Positions 1-7,365 of a stretch of DNA of 9,183 nucleotides are shown in pieces. The translations under genes and the position numbers were made by a program. Location of the stretch: positions 1-9,183 of the forward strand of contig PIVH01000049.1 in the NCBI GenBank assembly GCA_003354225.1. Direction: 5' to 3'. The stretch's first letter is position 1; the number at the start of each line of letters is the position of its first letter. Below the pieces are notes generated by a model. That model searched no databases. It saw only the letters and a list, made by a program, of their open reading frames with translations, and was not told where the DNA came from. The DNA comes from Globobulimina sp. Its lineage: Eukaryota; Foraminifera; Rotaliida.

Positions 1-699
1 GAAGTTGTTGGAGGATTTGGTGGATTTGTGGGTCAATGGCGTCTGGTACCGCATGTATTCATTGTTGACCCGTTTGGCATCGAGTTTGATGGCCAGCGAC
101 TGTGCGGTGATGGCATGGTCCACATTATGCATCATCTGCTCGTAGGAGATGTTGTTGTGACTGAGCTGTTTGCGTTTGTGTATGGTGTTGCTGTCTGCGA
201 TGGGCGTTAATGGCGCAGTTTGCGACTGAAAATGCGCAGAATTGTTGGAGAAGTTTGACAGTGAACGCTGAGTGTTGGTGTTGGGGTTGTTGTTGGTGGC
301 AGCGGTTAAGAGGGTTTTTAGTTTGCTTTGGGTGGCGGTTAGATCAGAAATGTAGGAATCGCGCTGGTTTAAGGCTTGGATGTATTGCGATAGCTTGTTT
401 TTAAACATTAAGATGACTTCTTGCAATTTGAGCATGATCTCCCGCGATGACAGGATTTTGATCACGTTGGTGATTGGTGCGTGTATACCGTAGGAGTCGT
501 GGCATGAAAAGTATTGGATGTTGTCGACAGAGCCGTTGTGTCCATGTTCGATGGGCTCGATCAATTCAATGCCTACGTATTCTTTCATGAGGTCGTTTTG
601 CATGTTTCCAATGTATTTTATTAGACCAATGCCTTGTTTGCCGCCATAGGCGGAGGTATAGACTAAGACTACGTCACCTTTATGGAGAGGTACTGACAT
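1..699 (-). CDS. CAP-Gly domain protein, N-terminal part (runs off left edge)
   Basis: Reading leftwards from the ATG at 699, the frame is open for 233 codons to the window edge, so the C-terminus is missing. Residues about 7-82 form a CAP-Gly domain, the fold that binds C-terminal EEY/F tails of tubulin and EB proteins at microtubule plus ends. Visible hallmarks are KGDVVLV, GGKQGIGLIKYIG, EYVGIELIEP, GSV and QYFSC..SYGIHAP. The usual GKNDG groove loop is replaced by EHGHNG (51-56), closer to the GKHNG variant and with one extra residue. Residues about 86-131 are a likely amphipathic coiled coil (EIMLKLQEVILMFKNKLSQY), followed by an Asn/Thr/Ser-rich linker (132-175). The start is well fixed: no other in-frame ATG lies between 699 and an upstream stop. 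The coding strand is visibly richer in G+C than the rest of the window. It could be a CLIP, dynactin or tubulin-cofactor type protein; the missing C-terminus would decide. Confidence 0.88.
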   Translation of the reverse strand, partial: MSVPLHKGDVVLVYTSAYGGKQGIGLIKYIGNMQNDLMKEYVGIELIEPIEHGHNGSVDNIQYFSCHDSYGIHAPITNVIKILSSREIMLKLQEVILMFKNKLSQYIQALNQRDSYISDLTATQSKLKTLLTAATNNNPNTNTQRSLSNFSNNSAHFQSQTAPLTPIADSNTIHKRKQLSHNNISYEQMMHNVDHAITAQSLAIKLDAKRVNNEYMRYQTPLTHKSTKSSNNF

Positions 700-798
700 T
701 ATTTGAGTAACGTTGCACAACGTTTTGAATAAGGACAAGGACTGTAAAGAAGCTATGAAAAACACAATTTTTCAGGAAAAAAACTTCTAATTTGATCG
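700..798. promoter_or_regulatory. Shared divergent promoter, CAP-Gly gene / acyltransferase gene
   Basis: These 99 bp separate the start codons of two head-to-head genes and must hold the 5' untranslated regions and core promoters of both, unless upstream non-coding exons exist. It contains a perfect 7-2-7 inverted repeat at 709-724 and A/T-rich runs near the acyltransferase start. I recognise no TATA box with confidence. Confidence 0.55.
709..724. repeat. Short perfect palindrome AACGTTG-CA-CAACGTT
   Basis: Two 7-base arms that are exact reverse complements are separated by the 2 bases CA. Because AACGTT is itself palindromic, it is also a direct repeat of AACGTT at 10-bp spacing, about one helical turn. 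It lies 10 bp upstream of the CAP-Gly start codon. A dimeric transcription-factor site is plausible, but no factor is identified. Confidence 0.5.
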
Positions 799-2271
799 AT
801 GGCACTTAGTCGTAGGAATGCATTCATTGCATACATTCTAATTTTATTAGTAACCATTGGTGCCATCGTAGCCACAGGTTTTATAGCACAGATTGTGTTT
901 AGCATATTATTATCAGTTTATTTTTTCTTTGCAATTATTTATCATTTACTCTATATACCAAATTGTCGCAAATCAACACCACACAAACCACCAAATACGA
1001 CCACCAATGCCACGAATAATAATGAGAAACAGTCACAATTATCAGTACAAATGATGAGGAATCCCGCCACCAAACCAAGTAAATCGAGCCGTCTTTATTT
1101 TTTAGACAATTTAAAGACATTTCTGACTGCCATTGTGGTGGCACACCATATCATGGGCGCATGGTATGTCGTGGGCGCTTATTACAATCCATTCTTATTA
1201 TTCCACACAACATTTCAGTGCATCAATCAGTCATATTTCATGCCTTTATTTTTCTTAATCTCTGGCTATTTCACTCCGACTTCTTGTGATCGGAAAGGAA
1301 ATCAACAATTCATTGCTGATAAATATAAGCGGCTCGGCATACCATTCTTGACTTACACCTTATTACTTGGCCCTGCTTTGGACTTATTCACTAATAAAAT
1401 ACTCATTGGACACAATAACTATTCGTACTTTCCTGACGAAGGGCCCTGTTGGTTTCTTGCTTGGTTGCTTATATTCAATATCTGTTACATTATAATTGAC
1501 AAAACAGCACCAATCTATGTGATGGAGTTTCCATCGTTATGGAAGTTACTTGTTTTTGGCGCATTGCTGGGTATCATTCAAGTCATTATATTTCTAGTGA
1601 CTGGCGGTCAGTTTATATTAATGCCGATCACTATCGGTAGTTTACCATTTAATGTCGTGTTTTTTATGTCGGGCGTGATTGGCAAACGCAATGGATGGTT
1701 GTCGCTGACTTCTCCAATGTTGACAGACAATGTCATGATTCTCAGAGTGCTGACTGTTATTTGTGTGTTGATGCTTGCAGCATTTTGGTGTTTTTTATAT
1801 GTTATTAATGTAGCAAATGGATTATTGCCAGACAAGAATGAGTCAGAAACCGACTGTGACTCTGATAGTGATGTTTCATATAGTTTGGACTTTATAGGTG
1901 CCATGGTGGGGTTGTATGTATTTGCCGGAATTTGTTGTTTTGTATTCAGTTTGGCACTGTTACAATTTGCTGCAGTATATTGCAATTTTAGTAGTAGATT
2001 CACAAAGTTTTTAAGCGAATCTGCGTATTGCGTATATTTGATTCATCCCTGGATTATCTGCCCAGTGTTATGGAGTTTTGTGCAATTGTTGGATATCTTT
2101 GGTAAACGGGAAATAGTATTTTGTCATAATAGTAGCGTCAGCAAAACACATTTTGGTAATAATTATTTACTGTGGGTAGGATACATTTATTGCATAATTG
2201 TGTCTTTTATGATTGTATGGCCAATGGCATGGTGTATTCGACAGATTCCTGGTTTGAATAAAATTATATGA
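799..2271 (+). CDS. Acyltransferase 3 family membrane protein (OafA/YrhL-like)
   Basis: A single uninterrupted frame of 490 residues. The core (about 98-485) matches the integral-membrane acyltransferase-3 family, which moves acyl groups onto sugars, lipids or other acceptors. Hallmarks are YFLDNLKTFLT (100-110) leading into the H116-H117 pair of the first core helix, NQSYFMPLFFLISGYFTP (143-160), KRLGIPFL (177-184), EGPCWFLAWLLIFN (214-227) and SAYCVYLIHP (408-417) near the end. About ten hydrophobic helices are visible. Unlike a minimal family member it begins with an extra hydrophobic hairpin (about 8-52), then an Asn/Thr/Lys-rich linker (57-97), and it has an acidic loop at 346-359. The start ATGGCA at 799 is the first ATG after an upstream stop and resembles other starts in this window. 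It ends in TGA, followed by AATAAATAAA. The acyl acceptor cannot be deduced from sequence. Confidence 0.9.
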   Translation: MALSRRNAFIAYILILLVTIGAIVATGFIAQIVFSILLSVYFFFAIIYHLLYIPNCRKSTPHKPPNTTTNATNNNEKQSQLSVQMMRNPATKPSKSSRLYFLDNLKTFLTAIVVAHHIMGAWYVVGAYYNPFLLFHTTFQCINQSYFMPLFFLISGYFTPTSCDRKGNQQFIADKYKRLGIPFLTYTLLLGPALDLFTNKILIGHNNYSYFPDEGPCWFLAWLLIFNICYIIIDKTAPIYVMEFPSLWKLLVFGALLGIIQVIIFLVTGGQFILMPITIGSLPFNVVFFMSGVIGKRNGWLSLTSPMLTDNVMILRVLTVICVLMLAAFWCFLYVINVANGLLPDKNESETDCDSDSDVSYSLDFIGAMVGLYVFAGICCFVFSLALLQFAAVYCNFSSRFTKFLSESAYCVYLIHPWIICPVLWSFVQLLDIFGKREIVFCHNSSVSKTHFGNNYLLWVGYIYCIIVSFMIVWPMAWCIRQIPGLNKII

Positions 2272-2305
2272 CTCTCTTAATTATATCACGTTGACGTTGC
2301 AAGTA

Positions 2306-2315
2306 AATAAATAAA
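2306..2315 (+). terminator. Overlapping AATAAA polyadenylation signals
   Basis: AATAAATAAA lies 35 bp after the acyltransferase stop codon, in the 147-bp gap before the convergent gene's stop. It is a canonical eukaryotic poly(A) signal position. No equally clear signal is seen for the opposite-strand gene ending at 2419. Confidence 0.55.
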
Positions 2316-2418
2316 ATTAAATTAATTAGTAAATATACTTTACTTGAAAGGTTTTCACAGAAACACTTTTCTTTTGAAATTGTATACATTATCCTTGCAC
2401 TGCATGTAAATAATTATT

Positions 2419-3266
2419 CTATGATTCTGTATCTGTCATTGCTGGGGCATATGCATATGTTTTTTTATTTTTGTTACGACAAATCCATTTAAACACTTTA
2501 CTAATAACAAAAAATACAATCACCATAATAACAGATAATAAGCAAATTACAGTAACAACAAAAAATATTTTCTTATCAATATAAATATAATCGTTGTTAT
2601 AATTGAAGCTATCAATATTTTTACTAATCGATTGTGCGTAAACAAGAGAGGTTGAAAATGCTTTTTTAAATATTTTCTGCTCATCATAGCGTGTAAAGCG
2701 AATCGCGACGCCACTTTCAGAAAATACATATTCTTTTTCAAATTTATTGTTGTTAATAACAGCACCGTGTCCAATTCCGATAATATCCATTGTCTCTTCA
2801 ATATCACCATTGGCGACACCACGAGTTTTAAACGAATAATCAGAGACTATTTCAATATCAAAACTGACATCATTCCAATCCACAAATGATGCAAGAAACG
2901 TAGTTTGTGTTTCAAAGCGCTGCGATTTGATAAATAGGCATTCACCGTCCATACACGACTCTGAATTTTCATCATAAGCATATGCGAACATTTCTTGCAG
3001 TGATATAGCAGTGCCATCGGTATGTGTGGCTTCATTAAGCACGGACATCTGACACATGCTTTCTATACTTACCCATTTTCCTGCTGATTCTTTGGTAAAT
3101 GGCATATATGGACTTGCATGGACTTGCATGGAATCGCAAAATCAATATCTGAGCATAAACTTGCATCATTCGCAAAATCGAGACTAAATTCGTATTTCTT
3201 TGCGGAAACGTTTCTCAACGTACACACAGAGAATGACAGAAATATAGTCAAAAAGAGACGTGCCAT
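2419..3266 (-). CDS. Small type I membrane protein with signal peptide, probably two exons; family unknown
   Basis: The first frame starts at ATG 3266 with a classic signal peptide (MARLFLTIFLSFSVCTL, likely cleaved after RNVSA) and hits a stop at 3069. A second frame is open from about 3141 to the TAG at 2421-2419. It encodes an ectodomain with several Cys (for example CMDGEC), one transmembrane helix (FFVVTVICLLSVIMVIVFFV) and a short basic-to-acidic cytosolic tail ending MTDTES. I favour a 77-bp intron at 3160-3084: donor A|GTTTAT, acceptor ATCAG|CA, phase 1 like the three better-supported introns nearby. This gives a 256-residue protein from exons 3266-3161 and 3083-2419. The alternative is a frameshift at the 10-bp tandem duplication 3111-3130. 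I recognise no domain. It may be a cell-surface protein. Its start is only 41 bp from that of the SAM-SPRY gene. Confidence 0.7.
3084..3160 (-). other. Probable phase-1 intron of the signal-peptide gene
   Basis: On the minus strand it begins GTTTATG after an A and ends AATCAG before CA, 77 bp. Removing it joins the signal-peptide frame to the downstream ectodomain frame without a stop. The next CAG (ending at 3081) is an equally in-frame alternative, adding one codon to the intron. The pyrimidine tract is weak, so this is less certain than the other introns. Confidence 0.5.
3111..3130. repeat. Exact 10-bp tandem duplication GACTTGCATG x2
   Basis: Two head-to-tail identical copies lie at 3111-3120 and 3121-3130. 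Ten bases is not a multiple of three, so a change in copy number shifts any reading frame across it. The unit sits in the probable intron of the minus-strand signal-peptide gene. Confidence 0.9.
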
Positions 3267-3307
3267 TAATTAACTAACTAAGTTGGATATACTGATAGAT
3301 AAAGACA
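3267..3307. promoter_or_regulatory. Shared 41-bp divergent promoter, signal-peptide gene / SAM-SPRY gene
   Basis: Only 41 bp lie between the two start codons. It contains TTAATTAACTAACTA and no other obvious signal. Promoter elements must overlap the two 5' ends or lie inside coding sequence, unless non-coding 5' exons exist. Confidence 0.5.
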
Positions 3308-5094
3308 ATGGCTTTTTTACAGTCACAACGACAACCATTAAATGTCGATGAATGGTTAAAACAAACAAAACTCAGTAACAAAGCAGCAGAGATTATAAAA
3401 CAAAGAGAAGTATCTATTGAAGAACTGATAGAATTTGAAACTTCTGATTTAAAATCATTTGCAAATATGTTAGAACTTGATACATTGTCAAAAAATAGAT
3501 TTATTAAATCTATCACATCACTAAAACACACCAAACATAAAAATATGGTGAAACGGCATGTGTTTGTATCAGAAACAGAGCATAATGCAATGATACAATT
3601 ATATGAACAATACAATAAAGTATCATCATTATGCACATCAATACAAAAAGCAATACAATCATTAAATGAGTGTGCATTAACTGTAAATAATCAAATTGAA
3701 AACGATATAAATTCTATAATCAACAAAATCAACTATAAAAAAAATGAATTAGTTAATATACTCAATGATAAAGAAACTGTTTTGGAGCAACAACTGAATA
3801 CAATACAAAAATATTTAAACATTATAAATGAGGCACGTTCAAAATATGAATCAGTCAAACAACAAACTATCGACACTGCACAAAGAAAGAAATCAATTTT
3901 AAAAATAAGTTAAGACTCATTCTGTTATAATTAGATTATAACAAATTAAACTTCTATATGCCACTGCCCTTTTTTTCAAACAGCAAACGATATTTTAAAT
4001 GAAAAAGTTGTTACGACATTATTGACATCGACAAATATGAAATTTAATATTATGGATTATGATAAATATTTAAATCAATTGCACTCAACACTGCAGATCG
4101 ACGATTGTGATCAACCAAAAATAATCAAAGTTAATCTGAAAAAAGTATATCATTCATGCATCTCAATGGAATATTCATTGCATGAAACCGACATTGATGC
4201 AAATTCAATAAAAGCTATCTCTGAAATTGTTATCGAATATGCAATGTTGCCCATAATATATGCATCAAAGATCCAAATTAAACCGAAAAGTATCAATGAA
4301 GGCATTATCAAAGATTATCAGCTGGATTTAGAACGCATTGATATTGACTTTGATTCACTGAAATGGATCAAAAATGATAGAAAAATAAAATATAAAAACT
4401 ATAAAAATAAATATAAGATAACTGACTTGAAAGCGGGAAGAGCTTATTTATTGAGAGTGTGTGCAAGAAACACGTCCGGTTTTGGACCTTATTCCAATAT
4501 TATCGGTGCTATGACAAGTTATAATATATATTATTTATCATTTTATTTGATCACAAAACGTTTTTTACAGTGAAAGAATCAAATATTGATAAATGGGATA
4601 AACACCGGAAAGGAAATGCGTTTATAATTGAAGGGAAACATAGGAATATAACGTATAATACAACTGGAACGTGGCAGAGTATATTTGGTAAGCAAATATG
4701 CAAAAAACCGTATAAATATCATTGGAAATTACAGATTGTTGAAAAACTAAAGCATGTTTCAAATAATTGGCCACCTCTGGTTGGAATACAACAAAATAAT
4801 GGCCAGGAAAAAGCAAATAATTATTTTACTGCTTCGAACTCAGGTTATGCATTCATTGGAGGACATGCTAAATTAACAACAACTGGTAATCCAGGAAGAG
4901 ATTATGGTGAAAGATGGGCGGAAATCAATGACGTTATTGATGTTTATTTAAATATGAAGAAATATACTTTGTTATTTGGAATAAATGGTAAGAAATATGG
5001 TGTTGCACATAATATTGCGAAGGCGGAATATAAGTTAGCACTCAGTTTGTATGATGGTAGGAAAATAAAAATGGTATCATCGTCAAAAAGATAA
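3308..5094 (+). CDS. SAM / coiled-coil / FN3 / SPRY protein, three exons (TRIM-like C-terminal architecture)
   Basis: Exons 3308-3908, 3984-4517 and 4571-5094 join in frame to 552 residues. Residues about 10-72 form a SAM-like interaction domain (VDEWLKQTKLS..., ELIEFETSDLKSF, RFIKSITSL). About 95-200 is a long coiled coil that resembles the helical region after TRIM B-boxes. About 245-378 is an FN3 domain whose C-terminal half is clear (ITDLKAGRAYLLRVCARNTS then GFGPYS). About 395-552 is a SPRY domain (WPPLVGI, GYAFIGGHAKL, DVIDVYLNMKKYTLLFGING, YKLALSLYDG). Class C-I TRIM proteins carry coiled coil-FN3-SPRY in the same order behind RING and B-boxes; here a SAM domain takes the N-terminal place and no RING is seen. 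It is likely a cytosolic oligomeric scaffold with a ligand-binding SPRY domain. The ligand is unknown and no catalytic domain is present. The FN3 N-terminal half is divergent and longer than usual. Confidence 0.85.
3909..3983 (+). other. Intron 1 of the SAM-SPRY gene (75 bp, phase 1)
   Basis: The donor is A|GTTAAG and the acceptor CAAACAG|CA after a run of seven T. The upstream frame meets TAA two bases into the intron. Removal makes codon ACA and continues for 12 codons into the FN3-containing frame without a stop. Confidence 0.85.
4518..4570 (+). other. Intron 2 of the SAM-SPRY gene (53 bp, phase 1)
   Basis: The donor is A|GTTATA and the acceptor TTTTTTACAG|TG. It falls exactly at the boundary between the FN3 end (IIGAMT) and the SPRY part. 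Removal makes an ATG codon at the junction. The unspliced frame would end in TGA immediately after the acceptor. Confidence 0.82.
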
Positions 5095-5100
5095 ATTAAT

Positions 5101-5174
5101 CTGTTTGGTGTTACATTTAAACTCACTGCACCGCCTTTATCTGATTTTAAATAATATTCTAACGACAATGGAGT
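5101..5174 (-). pseudogene. 74-bp relic of a retinol saturase-like gene
   Basis: This segment aligns without gaps to 5542-5615 inside the neighbouring retinol saturase-like gene, with 6 mismatches in 74 bases (at 5102, 5118, 5123, 5130, 5160 and 5172). It encodes the conserved stretch around TPLSLEYYLKSDKGGAV and LNVTPNR. Five differences are synonymous; the sixth (5123) changes Gly to Ser. Nothing else of the gene is recognisable on the upstream side (5175-5327), and the other side abuts the SPRY stop codon 6 bp away. It has no start of its own and is too short to be functional protein. It looks like the remnant of a tandem paralogue or a small segmental copy. Confidence 0.8.
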
Positions 5175-5199
5175 TTGTGTTGTGAGAAATGTTTTTGTT

Positions 5200-5233
5200 T
5201 TTATTCAAAGCGGACATTCAACATTAATTTATT
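5200..5233 (-). terminator. Two AATAAA-type poly(A) signals for the retinol saturase gene
   Basis: Minus-strand AATAAA occurs at 5205-5200 and 5233-5228, about 95-128 bp past the stop codon of the retinol saturase-like gene. Either is suitably placed as a cleavage signal. The SPRY gene's own transcript, coming the other way, probably ends in the same 233-bp gap (5095-5327). No further gene is seen there. Confidence 0.4.
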
Positions 5234-5327
5234 CGAATAAGCGCAATTATTGCACGGGTAACATCTGAATCAGCTGCAAAGGAAATATTTAAGAGTTTTT
5301 TGACTGCGCAAGCTAAGAGTTTCTTAT

Positions 5328-7317
5328 TTAAAAAACATATGATCTAAATGCAGTCCGTATAGCTTTGCAAATGAATAAAATCGATTTTTTAACTCCAGCA
5401 AATCGCAATGCAGTGATAATCCCGGCAGCCTGACAAATGGGAATGCCACACATTAAAAAATCCTGTCCAGTCAACCATAAACCTGTAAGAATATGATTTT
5501 TATTACAATCTGTCAAATCTAATATTTTATCATCAACAAATCGGTTTGGTGTTACATTCAAACCCACTGCGCCGCCTTTATCTGATTTTAAATAATATTC
5601 CAACGACAATGGCGTCGATAAATCAATAAAATCGATTTTATCTTTGCATTTTGGATAAAATTTATATAATTTGGCAATACATTTATCAATAAATAGTTGT
5701 TTAAACTTTTCATAATCTTTATTTACATGTTTTGTGTCACCTGATTTAAATTCGCCATTTTTATGCCATTTCTCAAACCATTTCCACGGCGCCAATATCA
5801 ATATTTGACAAGTTGTTGTATTCGAATTCAGCAACTTATCATCTTTGGATTTGATTGAAGGAAAAGTAAATCCGCAACAAAAATCAATATTTTTTGACGC
5901 ATCACAAATATCACTCTGCGGGTTTTCACACCATACAAAATCATCAATGGCTTGGAAAATGGACCAATTATTCTTTTTATTAACTGCTTGATACCATAAA
6001 TTTGTATCTGTTATGCCCAAATCACGATAATTCGCAGCCAAACCAATATTACATAATAAAAACGAATATGACATTTCCAAAGCGGGCATCACAGCATATT
6101 TTATATTTAACTGTGTCCGATCATGCTCAGTGAATAATTTGTTGAATGTATTATTGTATCCAATCCCAGAAATCACATTTTTACAAAATATTTCATCACC
6201 ATTTGTCATTTTAACACCTGCAATTTTTGATTGTTTGCCATTAATATCATACAATATATGTTCAACTTTTGCGCGACACAAAACATTCCCGCCATTTAAT
6301 TTTATCATAGCCACCAATGTTTTTGCTAACTTTGTAGCTCCGCCTTGTGGATATGCACCGCCTTCGAGCGGAAACCCACGAAAAACACAGGAAGATATCA
6401 TAAATGAACACTCGTTTGGCGGTGAGCCAGTATCTAACCATAGGCCACAAACCAACGATTTTAATTTTTCATTCTTTGTCAATTCATCCAACACAATTTT
6501 AGTACAACGACCTGCGTATTTTGTAAAATTTAACAATTTGTTTAATACATATTTTCTATATAAACGCTGCAATGATAAAGGTAAAACTCTTTGAAATATC
6601 CAAAACGGAAATAATTTCATGGCGCAATGCATTTCATGTAATACTAAATCAATGTCATTTTTGTCTTTTTGCGTTGGGAATAATTTGTAAATATCATTTA
6701 AATGTTTTTCATTGTGTTTAATGCGGAAAAATTCAAAATTGTTCCCTTTCTGGCATAGAATCGCCTAAAACAATGCAATCGTAACATCCATCCTTTTGAT
6801 CAAACCCTAATTTTAGCCATTTAACCGGTGCCTGCTGAGTACCACAAACTAAATGCAAAATATTTTCACTTAATGGGATGGCGTAATGTAGGCCAGAATC
6901 AAAGGTATATTTATTTTTATTGCATTTATTTGTTAATTCAAATTCGTGCGTACCACCACCAGCAACGGAATGTTGTTCCAATATTAATACTTTGTAACCA
7001 ATGCGTGATAATAATACGCCGCAATGTAAGGAGGAGGTCCCACTGCCAATGATAATCACATCGTATTTGCTTTCATTACATTTATTGAGATTATATCTGT
7101 TTGTTATTAGATTCCGTTTATGTAATAACTCGTTGTATTGTGTTTCATTTATATCTGTCGATGACAGGCATAACCACCATGCTGCTATGGCAGCTATGCA
7201 TGATATTGTGATTAATATTATCCGCGCAACTAAATAATTGCAACAATAATAATAATAGACACTGCAAAATATGCATATGACTATCGGAATTAATGTAAGT
7301 GAGGTGTTGCATTTCAT
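5328..7317 (-). CDS. RETSAT: Retinol saturase-like FAD oxidoreductase, frame interrupted by one base
   Basis: Family members (CrtI/phytoene-desaturase-like flavoproteins) saturate or isomerise polyene lipids such as retinol and are usually membrane-associated in the ER. Frame 1 (7317-6748, 190 codons) holds two hydrophobic helices (about 5-25, 30-50), the dinucleotide-binding fold YDVIIIGSGTSSLHCGVLLS (85-104), ILEQHSVAGGGTHEF (112-126) and FDSGLHYA (139-146). Frame 2 (from 6746 to 5328) continues with GGAYPQGGATKL (about 319-330), SDKGGAVGLNVTPNRF (about 578-593) and LTGQDFLMCG (about 615-624). Together they give about 662 residues, slightly above the roughly 610 of vertebrate enzymes, so content is full-length. 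Near 6747 the first frame would run into TGA at 6735; one surplus base in the CCCTTT run (6744-6749) explains this. A 76-bp intron (6825-6750) is possible but would delete residues that fit the family (VKWLKLG, YDCIVLGD). The enzyme's actual substrate here is unknown. Confidence 0.85.
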
Positions 7318-7365
7318 GGTTGTAGGAACTTTAGTATATTTTCCTTGTAAAAAACTCTATTTTTG
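7318..7365. promoter_or_regulatory. Shared 48-bp divergent promoter, retinol saturase gene / polytopic membrane protein gene
   Basis: The two start codons are separated by 48 bp that includes TTTAGTATATTTTCC and T-rich sequence. As with the other two pairs, there is too little room for independent promoters. Confidence 0.5.

Noticed and set aside
28-404. Two short plus-strand frames (60 and 64 codons)
   Set aside because: They lie antisense to the CAP-Gly frame, which spans the whole stretch with a recognisable domain.
935-2003. Minus-strand frames inside the acyltransferase gene
   Set aside because: They are shadows of a strongly supported plus-strand coding region and show no domain.
3308-3913. 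RING or B-box zinc-binding region in the SPRY protein, which would make it a true TRIM
   Set aside because: The N-terminal exon has no Cys/His zinc-ligand pattern; it fits a SAM-like helical domain followed by coiled coil.
4944-5168. 74-codon minus-strand frame spanning the retinol saturase relic and the SPRY 3' end
   Set aside because: Only the first part is homologous to retinol saturase; the rest is antisense to the SPRY exon. It begins at a TTG, so it is not a credible gene.
6130-6594. 154-codon plus-strand frame
   Set aside because: It is antisense to conserved retinol saturase sequence (GGAYPQGGA region).
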